Positions 46,100-55,471 of a DNA stretch of 64,000 bases are shown in pieces. The stretch lies in assembly GCF_014269205.2 (NCBI RefSeq), contig NZ_JABWRY020000001.1, forward strand, positions 2,418,001 to 2,482,000, given 5' to 3'. How positions within the stretch are numbered: the first letter of the stretch is position 1; each line of letters starts with the position of its first letter. The notes under the pieces are model-generated. The model had not been told where the DNA came from and did not search any database. It saw only the letters and a program-made list of their open reading frames with translations. A program made the position numbers and the translations under genes. The stretch comes from Pseudomonas kermanshahensis. Lineage in GTDB: Bacteria > Pseudomonadota > Gammaproteobacteria > Pseudomonadales > Pseudomonadaceae.

Positions 46100-46113
46100 T
46101 GAAACCGGTTTCA
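46100..46113. promoter_or_regulatory. PtxS operator upstream of kguE
   Basis: Third perfect copy of TGAAACCGGTTTCA, only 14 bases before the kguE start codon, so a bound repressor would block the kgu operon by covering the promoter or the early transcript. Confidence 0.93.
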
Positions 46114-46127
46114 TAAGGACAATAACA

Positions 46128-46907
46128 ATGCGCTCGAACCCCGTTTCCATCAGCCTCTCCAGCTACGGTGCCAGCTTGGTACGGCAGCGCGGACAGGTGC
46201 ATTTTCTGGACATGCTGGCCGCTGCCGGCGTAACCCGTGTCGAATTTCGTGAAGAACTGTTCGAAAGCGCGCCGGACACCCACGCGCTGGCCGCCGCCGT
46301 CACCGCGTTGCGGCTCGAATGCCTGTATTCCTCGCCCCTTGAACTGTGGACGGCGCAGGGCCTGCCAGACCCACGCCTGACGCAGAAACTGGCGCTGGCC
46401 CGCGCGATGGGCGCGGTGGCCCTGAAGGTATCGCTGGGGCATTTCGATGACACCTGCGATGTGGCGGCCTTACGCTCGCTGTTACCTGACGATTGCCCCC
46501 AGCTGTTGGTCGAGAACGACCAGACCGAGCAAGGCGGGCGCATCGCGCCGCTGCTCACGTTCTTCCAGCGCGCCGATGACCTTGGGCTGGCGCTGGGCAT
46601 GACGTTCGACATCGGTAACTGGCAATGGCAGGGCGAGCCTGTGCAGCAAGCGGCTCGCCAACTGGGGCATTGGGTGCGCTATGTGCACTGCAAGGCGGTC
46701 GAGCGCCAGCCCGGTGGGCGACTGGTCGCCGTGCCGCCGCAGGCTGACGATCTGCAAGCGTGGGATGCCTTGCTGGCCGCGTTCACGCCCGGCGTGGTGC
46801 GTGCCGTGGAATACCCGTTGGCCGCCGACGACTTGCTCACGCTGACCCGTGCCCAGGTAGTGGCGCTGTCTGCGCTGGGCCTGGCCGAGGAGGTCAGCCA
46901 TGCATGA
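46128..46907 (+). CDS. kguE: 2-Ketogluconate utilisation sugar isomerase/epimerase KguE
   Basis: A 259-residue TIM-barrel protein of the sugar-phosphate isomerase/epimerase (AP endonuclease 2) superfamily. Metal-binding residues fall in TRVEFREELF, LLVENDQTEQ, GMTFDIGNW and RYVHCKAVER. First gene of the kguE-K-T-D operon under PtxS. Its precise role in 2-ketogluconate use is not settled in the literature I know. The start at 46128 (MRSNPVSISL) is chosen over an in-frame upstream ATG at 46077, which lies upstream of the operator. Confidence 0.9.
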   Translation: MRSNPVSISLSSYGASLVRQRGQVHFLDMLAAAGVTRVEFREELFESAPDTHALAAAVTALRLECLYSSPLELWTAQGLPDPRLTQKLALARAMGAVALKVSLGHFDDTCDVAALRSLLPDDCPQLLVENDQTEQGGRIAPLLTFFQRADDLGLALGMTFDIGNWQWQGEPVQQAARQLGHWVRYVHCKAVERQPGGRLVAVPPQADDLQAWDALLAAFTPGVVRAVEYPLAADDLLTLTRAQVVALSALGLAEEVSHA

Positions 46908-47850
46908 GCATGACGTGCTGTGCTTCGGCGAAACCATGGCCATGTTCGTCGCCGAGCAGGTGGGGGACCTGGCGCATGTCGGGCAGTTCGGCAAACGCAT
47001 CGCCGGTGCCGACAGCAACGTTGCCATCGGCCTGTCGCGGCTGGGCTTCAAGGTCCGCTGGCTGAGCAGGGTGGGCGACGACTCCCTGGGGCGCTTTGTC
47101 CTCGACAGCTTGCGGCGAGAAGGCCTGGACTGCAGCGACGTTGAAGTCGATCCGCAACACCCCACCGGTTTTCAGCTCAAAGCCCGCTGCGATGATGGCA
47201 GTGACCCGGCAGTGGAATACTTTCGCAGCCATTCAGCGGCGCGCCGTTTGTCCCCGGCATTGATCCGCCCACATTGGTTGCAGGCCCGCCACCTGCATGC
47301 CACCGGTATCCCGCTGGCGCTTTCAGCCGAGTGCAGGGCCTTGTCGCATGCATTGGTGGATGGCATGCGCGCTGCCGGGCGCAGCATTTCCTTTGACCCT
47401 AACCTGCGCCCAGCGCTGTGGCCGGACCGCACGCGCATGATCCACGAGATCAATGCCCTGGCAGTCAAGGCTGACTGGGTACTGCCGGGCCTTGAAGAAG
47501 GCCGCCTGCTGACCGGCCAGCACGCACCAGCGGACATTGCCGCGTTCTACCTCGACAAAGGGGTGGAACTGGTGGTGATCAAGCTGGGTGACGAAGGCGC
47601 GTACTTTCGCACCGCCAAAGGCGATGGCCAGGTAGCCCCCGTGCCGGTGGCCAAGGTGGTCGACACCGTCGGTGCGGGTGACGCCTTTGCTGTCGGCGTG
47701 CTCAGTGCGCTGCTCGAAGGCCGTGAACTGCCCGAGGCGGTGGCGCGTGGTAACTGGTGTGGCAGCCGAGCCGTGCAGTCGCGCGGCGACATGGAAGGTT
47801 TGCCGCTGCGTCACGAACTCGAAACCCATGACCTGCGCATAAGCGCCTGA
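46900..47850 (+). CDS. kguK: 2-Ketogluconate kinase KguK
   Basis: A 316-residue PfkB-family sugar kinase. The N-terminal GADSNVAIGLSRLGFKV is the PfkB signature 1 region and the C-terminal DTVGAGDAFAVGVL is signature 2 with the catalytic Asp. It phosphorylates 2-ketogluconate at C6 in the cytosol. Overlaps kguE by 8 bases. Confidence 0.93.
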   Translation: MHEHDVLCFGETMAMFVAEQVGDLAHVGQFGKRIAGADSNVAIGLSRLGFKVRWLSRVGDDSLGRFVLDSLRREGLDCSDVEVDPQHPTGFQLKARCDDGSDPAVEYFRSHSAARRLSPALIRPHWLQARHLHATGIPLALSAECRALSHALVDGMRAAGRSISFDPNLRPALWPDRTRMIHEINALAVKADWVLPGLEEGRLLTGQHAPADIAAFYLDKGVELVVIKLGDEGAYFRTAKGDGQVAPVPVAKVVDTVGAGDAFAVGVLSALLEGRELPEAVARGNWCGSRAVQSRGDMEGLPLRHELETHDLRISA

Positions 47851-47900
47851 ACGCCTGGCCCCTACCTGTTGCGACAAAAACAAAAAGCTCAGGAGTACAC

Positions 47901-49196
47901 ATGATGCAAACGACAAGTCTCGCGCGTCGCCGTTGGTGGTACATCATCCCAATCGTGTTCATCACCTACAGCCTGGCCTACCTGGACCGTGCCAACTATG
48001 GGTTCGCGGCAGCGTCCGGCATGGCCGACGACCTTAAAATCACCCCGGTGCTGTCGTCGTTGCTGGGTGCGCTGTTTTTCCTTGGTTACTTTTTCTTCCA
48101 GGTACCTGGGGCCATCTACGCCGAAAAACGCAGCGTCAAGAAGCTGATCTTCGTCAGCCTGATCCTCTGGGGCGGCCTGGCCACCCTGACCGGCATGATC
48201 AGCAATGTGTACATGCTGATCGGCATCCGCTTCCTGCTTGGCGTGGTCGAAGCCGCCGTGATGCCGGCGATGCTGGTGTACCTCTGCCATTGGTTCACCC
48301 GCGCCGAACGGTCCCGGGCCAACACCTTCCTGATGCTCGGCAACCCGGTGACCATCCTGTGGATGTCGGTGGTGTCGGGCTACCTCATCAAGCACTACGA
48401 CTGGCGCTGGATGTTCATCATCGAAGGCCTGCCTGCGGTGATCTGGGCGTTCTTCTGGTGGCGCCTGGTGGACGACCGCCCGGCTCAGGTCAAGTGGCTC
48501 AGCGAGCAGGAAAAGACCGATCTGGACAACGCCCTGGCAGCAGAACAGCAGGGCATCAAACCGGTGAAGAACTACCGCGAAGCGTTCCGCTCGCCCCAGG
48601 TGATCATCCTGTCGATGCAGTACTTCTGCTGGAGCATCGGCGTGTACGGCTTCGTGCTCTGGCTGCCGTCGATTCTGAAACAGGCGGCCAACGTCGACAT
48701 CGTCCAGGCCGGCTGGTTGTCGTCGGTGCCCTATCTGGCGGCGGTGCTGGCCATGGTCGGGGTGTCCTGGGCATCGGACCGCTTGCAGAAGCGCAAGCGC
48801 TTCGTCTGGCCGCCCCTGTTGATTGCGGCGCTGGCGTTCTATGGCTCCTATGCCTTGGGCAGTGAGCACTTCTGGTTGTCCTACGCATTGCTGGTGGTTG
48901 CTGGCGCCTGCATGTATGCGCCCTATGGGCCGTTTTTCGCCATCGTGCCGGAGATCCTGCCCAGCAACGTCGCCGGTGGCGCCATGGCCTTGATCAACAG
49001 CATGGGCGCGCTGGGTTCGTTCGGCGGCTCGTGGCTGGTCGGTTACCTCAATGGCGCCACCGGCGGGCCGGGCGCCTCGTACCTGTTCATGTGCGGTGCA
49101 CTGCTGACGGCAGTCGCGCTCACGGCGGCGCTTAAAACCTCACACACCGCTGGCCGGGCCAAGCACGGCGGCTCTCATCTGGCCACGAGCCACTAG
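47901..49196 (+). CDS. kguT: 2-Ketogluconate MFS transporter KguT
   Basis: A 431-residue carrier with 12 hydrophobic segments of the anion:cation symporter branch. AYLDRANYGFAAASGM and the cytoplasmic-loop motif WFTRAERSRANTFLM are typical. It imports 2-ketogluconate from the periplasm. The start at 47901 follows AGGAG; a second ATG is the next codon. Fits the known kguE-K-T-D order. Confidence 0.93.
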   Translation: MMQTTSLARRRWWYIIPIVFITYSLAYLDRANYGFAAASGMADDLKITPVLSSLLGALFFLGYFFFQVPGAIYAEKRSVKKLIFVSLILWGGLATLTGMISNVYMLIGIRFLLGVVEAAVMPAMLVYLCHWFTRAERSRANTFLMLGNPVTILWMSVVSGYLIKHYDWRWMFIIEGLPAVIWAFFWWRLVDDRPAQVKWLSEQEKTDLDNALAAEQQGIKPVKNYREAFRSPQVIILSMQYFCWSIGVYGFVLWLPSILKQAANVDIVQAGWLSSVPYLAAVLAMVGVSWASDRLQKRKRFVWPPLLIAALAFYGSYALGSEHFWLSYALLVVAGACMYAPYGPFFAIVPEILPSNVAGGAMALINSMGALGSFGGSWLVGYLNGATGGPGASYLFMCGALLTAVALTAALKTSHTAGRAKHGGSHLATSH

Positions 49197-49207
49197 GAAA
49201 TCCTGCT

Positions 49208-50182
49208 ATGAAGAAGCGAATCGTCCTTTACAAGCGCCTGTCCGAGACGTTGATGGCGCGCCTGCAGCAACAGGTTGACGTGACCTGGGTGGACACGGCC
49301 GGGCCCGATGGCCTTGCCCGCCTGCGCGATGCGTTGCCGGGCGCTCACGGGCTGTTGGGTGCCAGCCTGCGCTTGGACAGCAGCCTGCTGGACCTGGCCC
49401 CGCAACTGGAGGTGGTCGCCAGCGTGTCGGTAGGCGTGGACAACTACGACATCGCCGACCTGACCCGGCGTGGCGTGATGCTGACCAACACGCCCGACGT
49501 ACTGACCGAAACCACCGCCGACACCGGCTTTGCCTTGATCCTGGCCAGTGCGCGTCGGGTCGTGGAGCTGGCGGGCTGGGTGCGTGACGGCCAGTGGCAA
49601 GCCAACCTTGAGCCTGCGCACTTTGGCACGGATGTGCACGGCAAGACCTTGGGCATCATTGGCATGGGGCGGATTGGCGAAGCGTTGGCCCGGCGCGGCG
49701 CGGCCGGTTTTGGCATGCGGGTGCTTTACCACAGCCCACGCGCCAAGCCTGCGGTGGAGGCCCGTTACGACGCCCGTCACTGCAGCCTTGACGACCTTCT
49801 GCAACAGGCTGATTTCGTCTGCCTGACCGTGCCGCTGAGTGCCGCCACCGAGGGGCTGATCGGCGCGCGTGAGCTTGCCTTGATGAAGCCCGAGGCAATG
49901 CTGGTGAACATTGCGCGTGGACGGGTGGTGGATGAAGCCGCGCTGATCGAGGCCTTACGGGAGAAACGCATACGCGGCGCGGGCCTGGATGTGTTCGTCC
50001 AGGAGCCGTTGCCCAGTGATTCACCGCTGCTGCAACTGGACAACGTGGTGGCGACCCCGCATATCGGTTCGGCCACCCACGATACCCGTGAGGCCATGGC
50101 GCGCTGTGCGGTAGACAACCTTCTCAGCGCGTTGGCCGGTGAGCGCCCGGCAAACCTGGTGAACCCAACAGCCGGGCGTTGA
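49208..50182 (+). CDS. kguD: 2-Ketogluconate 6-phosphate reductase KguD
   Basis: A 324-residue D-isomer-specific 2-hydroxyacid dehydrogenase. NAD(P) loop GIIGMGRIGEALARR, catalytic Arg in NIARGRVVDEAAL, and His in TPHIGSATHDTR. It reduces 2-ketogluconate 6-phosphate to 6-phosphogluconate, feeding the Entner-Doudoroff pathway. Starts 11 bases after kguT and ends the operon, facing the convergent endonuclease gene. Confidence 0.93.
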   Translation: MKKRIVLYKRLSETLMARLQQQVDVTWVDTAGPDGLARLRDALPGAHGLLGASLRLDSSLLDLAPQLEVVASVSVGVDNYDIADLTRRGVMLTNTPDVLTETTADTGFALILASARRVVELAGWVRDGQWQANLEPAHFGTDVHGKTLGIIGMGRIGEALARRGAAGFGMRVLYHSPRAKPAVEARYDARHCSLDDLLQQADFVCLTVPLSAATEGLIGARELALMKPEAMLVNIARGRVVDEAALIEALREKRIRGAGLDVFVQEPLPSDSPLLQLDNVVATPHIGSATHDTREAMARCAVDNLLSALAGERPANLVNPTAGR

Positions 50183-50200
50183 TGCACCGAAGCGCAGCGG

Positions 50201-51166
50201 TTACCGGCAGTTGCCCGCCTTGCGGTAGCCGGCCGCTTGCGCCTCGCCCTCGGAGCCGAACATCACCTGGTTCTTCGAGGCCACCTGGGTGTAGCCCGGG
50301 CAGCCATTGGCCAGGTGATAGACATGGCTGTTGCGGTTGCCGAGCACAGCGCCTGTTGCTGCAGTGCTGGCCAGGCTGGGCTTGGCCGCTTCGCTGACCG
50401 GTTTGGCCGGCATGGCTTGCACGACACCAGTGCCAACAGGCTTGTAGTCGGCTGTCCATTTGCGTTCGCCCGTCACGAACGGGTTGGCGTGCCCCATGAT
50501 GGCGGCGATGCGCCGGTCACGTTCTTTTTCCCAGGCCGAGACGGGGTGCTGTTTGTCCCAGGCCATCAGCAGTTGCTGCTGTTGACGCGACATGCTCAGC
50601 TTGTAGCGGTCGAACATGTAGAAGGTGGTACGGGCAACCAGGCCCTTCACTTCGTCACGCGGCTCGGCGGCGCGCTGCACGAAATCGACCTTGGTCGAGC
50701 ACTGGCCGTATTGCCCGGCGTTGCCAGCGACCATGCCGTAGTTGAAGTTGCTGCGGTCACCGTTGACTTCGCCCACGGCCGGGTAGAGGTTGAACAGGTC
50801 GGCTTCCATGGCGCGGAAGACCGGGTCGTCATCGACACAATGCTCGCGGCCGCCGTTTTTCCAGCATTGGCGCTGGTTGCCGAAGGTATAGGCCGGCACG
50901 ATATGTTCCCACTCGGTACGCTCGGCGCGGTTTTGCTGTTTGCGGGTTTCATAACCGCAGGAGGCAGCATCGATGCGCCCACCTGACTTGCCCACCCAGG
51001 TCCATTTGCAGCCGCAATACAGGTCGCCCATGGCGCTGCTTGCCTGGTCCAGGTAGACCTTTTGCTTGGCGACGACCTTGGCTTCGGTGAAGGTGGAAGG
51101 CGGGTTGGCGAAGGCGGGGAGGTTGACGGCGAGCAGGAGCGCTACGGCATAAAGCAGTTTTTTCAT
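50201..51166 (-). CDS. Secreted endonuclease I-family protein with extra C-terminal domain
   Basis: A 321-residue exported nuclease. Signal peptide ends NLPAFANPP near residue 22. The endonuclease I (EndA/NucM/Dns) core includes YCGCKWTW, the catalytic RTEWEHIVPA and NLYPAVGEVNGDRSNFNYG, with paired cysteines. Beyond the usual ~230 residues there is a linker (KPSLASTAATGAV) and a ~45-residue domain (NRNSHVYHLANGCPGYTQV with cysteines) similar to the zinc-binding modules attached to other secreted nucleases. Likely use: degrading extracellular DNA for phosphate or during biofilm turnover. Confidence 0.9.
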   Translation of the reverse strand: MKKLLYAVALLLAVNLPAFANPPSTFTEAKVVAKQKVYLDQASSAMGDLYCGCKWTWVGKSGGRIDAASCGYETRKQQNRAERTEWEHIVPAYTFGNQRQCWKNGGREHCVDDDPVFRAMEADLFNLYPAVGEVNGDRSNFNYGMVAGNAGQYGQCSTKVDFVQRAAEPRDEVKGLVARTTFYMFDRYKLSMSRQQQQLLMAWDKQHPVSAWEKERDRRIAAIMGHANPFVTGERKWTADYKPVGTGVVQAMPAKPVSEAAKPSLASTAATGAVLGNRNSHVYHLANGCPGYTQVASKNQVMFGSEGEAQAAGYRKAGNCR

Positions 51167-51258
51167 GGGGGCAGCAGGTTTCAGTTAAGGAACTGCATTC
51201 TAATCGAAATCTAACTTATTGATTTGGATTGAATCCCCCTCCGTCAAGCGCGGTCCTG

Positions 51259-51350
51259 GTAGGAGCAGCCTTGTGCTGCGAAGAGGCCGGTACAGACCAC
51301 AGTATTTCGTCTCTGGCACTGGCCTCTTCGCAGCACAAAGCTGCTCTTAC
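51259..51350. repeat. REP-type inverted repeat
   Basis: Arms 51259-51291 and 51318-51350 (gtaggagcagccttgtgctg and its mirror, two mismatches) between the endonuclease start and the BCCT carrier stop. It lies on the 3' side of the BCCT transcript. Confidence 0.85.
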
Positions 51351-51362
51351 AATGCGATGACG

Positions 51363-53000
51363 TCAGCCAGCGGCCAGTTCGTTGGCAGGCCGTGGAATTT
51401 CAGCGCCCGCATGCACCGGCGCCGGTCCAGTAATCACTGCATCACTGGCAAACAAGCTGCGCATCAGGCTGTACCCGGCCAGCAACATGTAGAACGCAAT
51501 CGGCAGGCCGACCACGATGCTGGCCATCTGAATCGCCAGCAAGCCGCCGGCAATCACCAGGCTGGCCGCGATGGCGCCCTCCAGCACACACCACAGCACG
51601 CGTATCCAGTTGGGTGGGTCGATGCTGCCCAGCGAGTTGAGCATGCACAGCACCTGGGTCCCGGCATCGGCCGCAGTGACGAAATGCACGGCCAGCAGCA
51701 GGCAGATGATCACGCTGAGGATTGCACCCAGCGTGGGGCCGTCGAGGCGGTCGAGCAAGGTGAACATGGCCGTGGTGGTTTCCTTGCGCGTGGCTTCCAG
51801 AATCGGGCCACCCTGGAACGCGCCGGCCGCTGCCTGCTCGGCGACCGGCAGTGCTTGATAGGCGTGGCGCACTTGCTGCTCATCCTTCAGTGCGGCACCG
51901 CCGAACACGGCCATCCACAAAATAGTCACCAAGGTCGGCACCAGCAACGCGCCGAACACCAGTTCGCGGATGGTCCGGCCACGGGAAATCCGCGCAATGA
52001 ACAGGCCAACGAACGGCCCCCAGGTCATCCACCACGGCCAGTAGAAGGCGGTCCAGCTCTTCTGCCAACTGCTGTCGGCCTGGGCGTCGGTCCAGAAACT
52101 CATGCCGATGATGTTCTGCGCGTAGTCGCCCGCCGACTCGAACAGCAGGTTCATGATGTAGTTGGTTGGGCCCAGGGCCAGCACCACCAGCATCAGCCCC
52201 AGGGAAATCCACATGTTCAGCGTCGACAGGCGCTTCATGCCACGCGATACACCGGCCACTAGCGAGATCGAGGCGATCACGGTGACGACGGCGATGATGC
52301 TCAGCTTGAACGACAGGGTGACTGGCGTGCCGAACACCTGATGCATGCCCATGTTGATCTGCTCGACGCCCAACCCCAGCGATTGCGACACCCCGAATGC
52401 AGTGACCGCGCCACCAATGATGTCGACCGTATGGCCAATCGGCCCGTAGATGCGGTTGCCGATGATCGGGTACAGGATCGAGCGCAGCGCCAGTGGCAGC
52501 CCTTCACGGTAGGCGAAGTAGGCCAGGCCCAGGCCGATCACGGTGAAGATCGCCCAAGGGTGTAGGCCCCAGTGCAACAGGGTTATACGCATGGCCATGG
52601 ACGCGGCCTGGTCGGTGAGCCCCGGTGTGAACGGGTTGCTGGCGTAGTGCAGCACCGGCTCTGCAACCGACCAGAAGATCAGCCCAACGCCCATGCCCGC
52701 ACTGAACAGCATGGCGATCCAGGCGGCAAAACTGAACTCGGGTTTTTCGTCGGGGCGCCCGAGCTTGAGGGTGCCATAGCGGCTGAAGGCGATGTACACC
52801 AGTAAGCCGAGGATGGCGCTGACCAGCGCCAGGTAAAACCACTTGAGGTGGTCGAGAATGGCGTCCGACGCGCCCTTGAATACCCCCGCAGCTTGGTCGC
52901 CATGAGAGGCGCAGAGCACCACGAACGCCACCACGATTGAGATCGACCCTACCGTTACAATAGGGTTCAGGCCTTTGAAAAGGCCTTGTTTTGCACGCAT
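51363..53000 (-). CDS. BCCT-family betaine/carnitine/choline transporter
   Basis: A 545-residue carrier with 12 hydrophobic segments. GMGVGLIFWSVAEPVLHY and the FYWPWWMTWGPFVGLFIARISRG segment, with its aromatic tryptophan box, are diagnostic for the betaine/choline/carnitine transporter family. It imports quaternary amines coupled to Na+ or H+. Placed directly after a Rieske oxygenase and its reductase on the same strand, it very likely feeds them. The exact amine is unknown. Confidence 0.93.
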   Translation of the reverse strand: MRAKQGLFKGLNPIVTVGSISIVVAFVVLCASHGDQAAGVFKGASDAILDHLKWFYLALVSAILGLLVYIAFSRYGTLKLGRPDEKPEFSFAAWIAMLFSAGMGVGLIFWSVAEPVLHYASNPFTPGLTDQAASMAMRITLLHWGLHPWAIFTVIGLGLAYFAYREGLPLALRSILYPIIGNRIYGPIGHTVDIIGGAVTAFGVSQSLGLGVEQINMGMHQVFGTPVTLSFKLSIIAVVTVIASISLVAGVSRGMKRLSTLNMWISLGLMLVVLALGPTNYIMNLLFESAGDYAQNIIGMSFWTDAQADSSWQKSWTAFYWPWWMTWGPFVGLFIARISRGRTIRELVFGALLVPTLVTILWMAVFGGAALKDEQQVRHAYQALPVAEQAAAGAFQGGPILEATRKETTTAMFTLLDRLDGPTLGAILSVIICLLLAVHFVTAADAGTQVLCMLNSLGSIDPPNWIRVLWCVLEGAIAASLVIAGGLLAIQMASIVVGLPIAFYMLLAGYSLMRSLFASDAVITGPAPVHAGAEIPRPANELAAG

Positions 53001-53072
53001 CGTCCATATCCTTTTTATTTTCGCAAGACGGCAAAAAAGGACACCCCAGTAACAGGGCGTCCTTGTCGAATG

Positions 53073-54209
53073 TCAGAGGTCGATCACCAGGTCCGACGTC
53101 GGGCGGCTGCAGCACAGCAGCCGCAGGCCTTTGTCGATTTCACGCTGGCGAATGCCGCCGTTGTGCTTCATCTCGACGCTGCCCTGCAGTACCGCGGTCT
53201 TGCAGGTACCGCACACACCTTGGCTGCACGAGGAGGGGACTACGGCACCGGCTTTTTTGGCAGCGGCCAGTACGGTCTGGTCGGCGCTCATGGTGAATGC
53301 CTTGCCAGAGCGGGCAAGGCGCACGGTGAAGCTGTCCAGGGCCTGGCCGGGGGCGGCGGGGGCGGCTGCCGGCTCGGCTTCGGCGTTGATGTCGAAGCTT
53401 TCCTGGTGGTAGCGGGCCAAGTCGAAACCAGCACCCGCCAACAAGGCTTTGGTCGCCTCCATGTAGCCTTTTGGCCCGCAGGTGAATACCGCCCGCTCCT
53501 TGAAGTCGGGGATCTGGCGCTGCAGTGCGTCCAGCGACAGGCGCCCGATCGGGCCGTCCCAGTCGGGCTCGTCGCCAGCGCCTTCGCAGAAGAACAGCGT
53601 CCGCAGCCCTGGCATGGAGCGTTCGAGGCGCGCCAGTTCATCGCGGAAGATGATGTCTTTAGGCGTACGCGCACTGTGCACGAAGACGATGTCCAGGTCG
53701 GCGTGCAGGTCGGCGGCGGCGCGGGTCATCGCCATCAGCGGGGTGACGCCGGAGCCGGCCGACAGGTACAGCAATTTGCGCGCAGGGCCCGCCACTGGGG
53801 TAAAGATGCCCGCGGGGCCAGAAGCAGCCAGGGCGTGGCCAGGGCGCAGGTTATCGTGCAACCAGTTGGACACCGTGCCGCCCGGCACCCGCTTGACCGT
53901 GATGGCAAAGGTGAACGGCCGGGTCGGTGTCGAGGACAGGGTGTAGCAGCGCGACACGCTGGCCCCCCCGATCACGGGCGACACGGTGAGGAACTGGCCT
54001 GGTTCGTAGGCAAGCGCCGGGTAGTCTGGGCTGTGGAAGGTGAAGGTTTTCACGTCGTGGGTCTCGTCCACAACGCTCAGGCATTCGATGCGTTTGCTTT
54101 CACCGCTGGCCCACTGGGCACCATGGGCGGCCCAGTGGTCGGTGTCGGTGAAGCGCTGGTCGGCACGCAGGCCGGCAATGTTCTGGGCAATGTTCTCGAG
54201 CACGGTCAT
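53073..54209 (-). CDS. Rieske-oxygenase reductase (GbcB-like)
   Basis: A 378-residue reductase. The FAD/NAD domain contains RCYTLSSTPTRP and SAGSGVTPLMAM; the C-terminal plant-type 2Fe-2S ferredoxin domain has CSQGVCGTCKTAV and a fourth Cys in LRLLCC. It transfers electrons from NAD(P)H to the Rieske oxygenase encoded upstream, 5 bases away. Start at 54209 (MTVLENIAQ) abuts its ribosome site closely, so some uncertainty remains. Overall match is to GbcB-type proteins of the glycine betaine demethylase pair. Confidence 0.92.
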   Translation of the reverse strand: MTVLENIAQNIAGLRADQRFTDTDHWAAHGAQWASGESKRIECLSVVDETHDVKTFTFHSPDYPALAYEPGQFLTVSPVIGGASVSRCYTLSSTPTRPFTFAITVKRVPGGTVSNWLHDNLRPGHALAASGPAGIFTPVAGPARKLLYLSAGSGVTPLMAMTRAAADLHADLDIVFVHSARTPKDIIFRDELARLERSMPGLRTLFFCEGAGDEPDWDGPIGRLSLDALQRQIPDFKERAVFTCGPKGYMEATKALLAGAGFDLARYHQESFDINAEAEPAAAPAAPGQALDSFTVRLARSGKAFTMSADQTVLAAAKKAGAVVPSSCSQGVCGTCKTAVLQGSVEMKHNGGIRQREIDKGLRLLCCSRPTSDLVIDL

Positions 54210-54214
54210 CTCCT

Positions 54215-55471
54215 TCACACCCCATGTGCCGCGAGGCGCGAGGTGTACCAGCGGGCGAACTGGTCGACGTACGGCTCGGTGTAGGTGGAGTAGGGGCCTG
54301 GGACGAAGGCGGGGTCTTGGGTGCCACTGTGGGTGATGGCGACCAGGGCGGCGTCCTGTTGGGTGGTGGCGACCCAGACCTCGGTCAGGCGCTGCAGGTC
54401 GTAGTCGACCCCTTCGACGGCATCGCGGTGCACCAGCCATTTGGTGCGCACCAGGGTGCGGTCCGGCGAGAGCGGGATGATCCAGCTGATCATGGCGTGG
54501 TCGCTCATCACGTGAGCCCAAGCGTTGTTGCCCCACAGGTGGGTGTCGCCCAGGTCGCGACGGGTCAGGTTGCCCAACAGTTTGCGGCAGGCAACCTGGG
54601 TATCGAGTGTCTGCGATTCACCCGCACCGGCGATGATCATGCGCTGGGTGCGAAACTGCGTGGGGGCGTCATCCTGCAAATGCTCCACAGTCTCGTAGAG
54701 CAGGCCCGAATTGGCCCAGTCAGCTTCGATGCCGGCCTTGCGGATTTGATAGGCATCGTAGGACGCGCGAGCCTCGTCGCTCATCTCTTCCAGGCTGACG
54801 CCAAGGTCTTCGGACTGGTAGGACACGATCAGTTCCGGGTGGGTGCCGGCGCAGTGGTAGCACTCCCGGTTGTTCTCCATCACCAGCTTCCAGTTGCCGT
54901 TCTCGATGTAGTCGAGTTCGTAGGCGATGCGGGTATTGGCCAGGTCGAACGGCGCGAAGCGCGGCCCCATCACCGCTTCGAGGTCCTTGATATCTTCAGG
55001 CGGGTTGTCGCCCAGGCACACCAGTACATGGGCCCCGACAACCTTGCAGTGCACCGGGATCAGGCTGCGGCACTTGGGGTCGAAGCCCTTGCCCATGTGG
55101 CTGGCATGCTTGAGGCTGCCGTCCAGGTCGTAGGTCCACTGGTGGTAGGGGCATACCAGCATGCCGACAGTGGATTTGCCTGCTTCTTTCAGGCGCGCGC
55201 CGCGGTGGCGGCACACATTGCGGTAGGCGCGAATCTGTTCATCATCGTCGCGCAGGATCAGCACCGACGATTTGCCGATATCGACGGTAAAGACATCACC
55301 GGGTTCATCGACATCGGCGGTAACGGCGACCTGTATCCAATGCTGGTTGAAGAAGATTTCCATGTCGGTTTCGAAAACATCCTGGCGGCTGTACAACGCG
55401 CCATTCATGCCAAAACCAGGTTGGCGGGATGCAATCAGTTCGCGATGGGTTTTGCTCGATGAAGGGCGCAT
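54215..55471 (-). CDS. Rieske non-heme iron oxygenase (GbcA/stachydrine-demethylase-like)
   Basis: A 418-residue terminal oxygenase. The Rieske cluster ligands are CRHRGARL and CPYHQWTYDL. The mononuclear iron site is supported by NNRECYHCAGTHPEL and its later acidic residue. The protein is related to GbcA, which demethylates glycine betaine, and to Stc2, the stachydrine demethylase, but differs enough from GbcA that the substrate may be another N-methylated amine. Starts the three-gene minus-strand operon of oxygenase, reductase and BCCT carrier. Confidence 0.9.
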   Translation of the reverse strand: MRPSSSKTHRELIASRQPGFGMNGALYSRQDVFETDMEIFFNQHWIQVAVTADVDEPGDVFTVDIGKSSVLILRDDDEQIRAYRNVCRHRGARLKEAGKSTVGMLVCPYHQWTYDLDGSLKHASHMGKGFDPKCRSLIPVHCKVVGAHVLVCLGDNPPEDIKDLEAVMGPRFAPFDLANTRIAYELDYIENGNWKLVMENNRECYHCAGTHPELIVSYQSEDLGVSLEEMSDEARASYDAYQIRKAGIEADWANSGLLYETVEHLQDDAPTQFRTQRMIIAGAGESQTLDTQVACRKLLGNLTRRDLGDTHLWGNNAWAHVMSDHAMISWIIPLSPDRTLVRTKWLVHRDAVEGVDYDLQRLTEVWVATTQQDAALVAITHSGTQDPAFVPGPYSTYTEPYVDQFARWYTSRLAAHGV

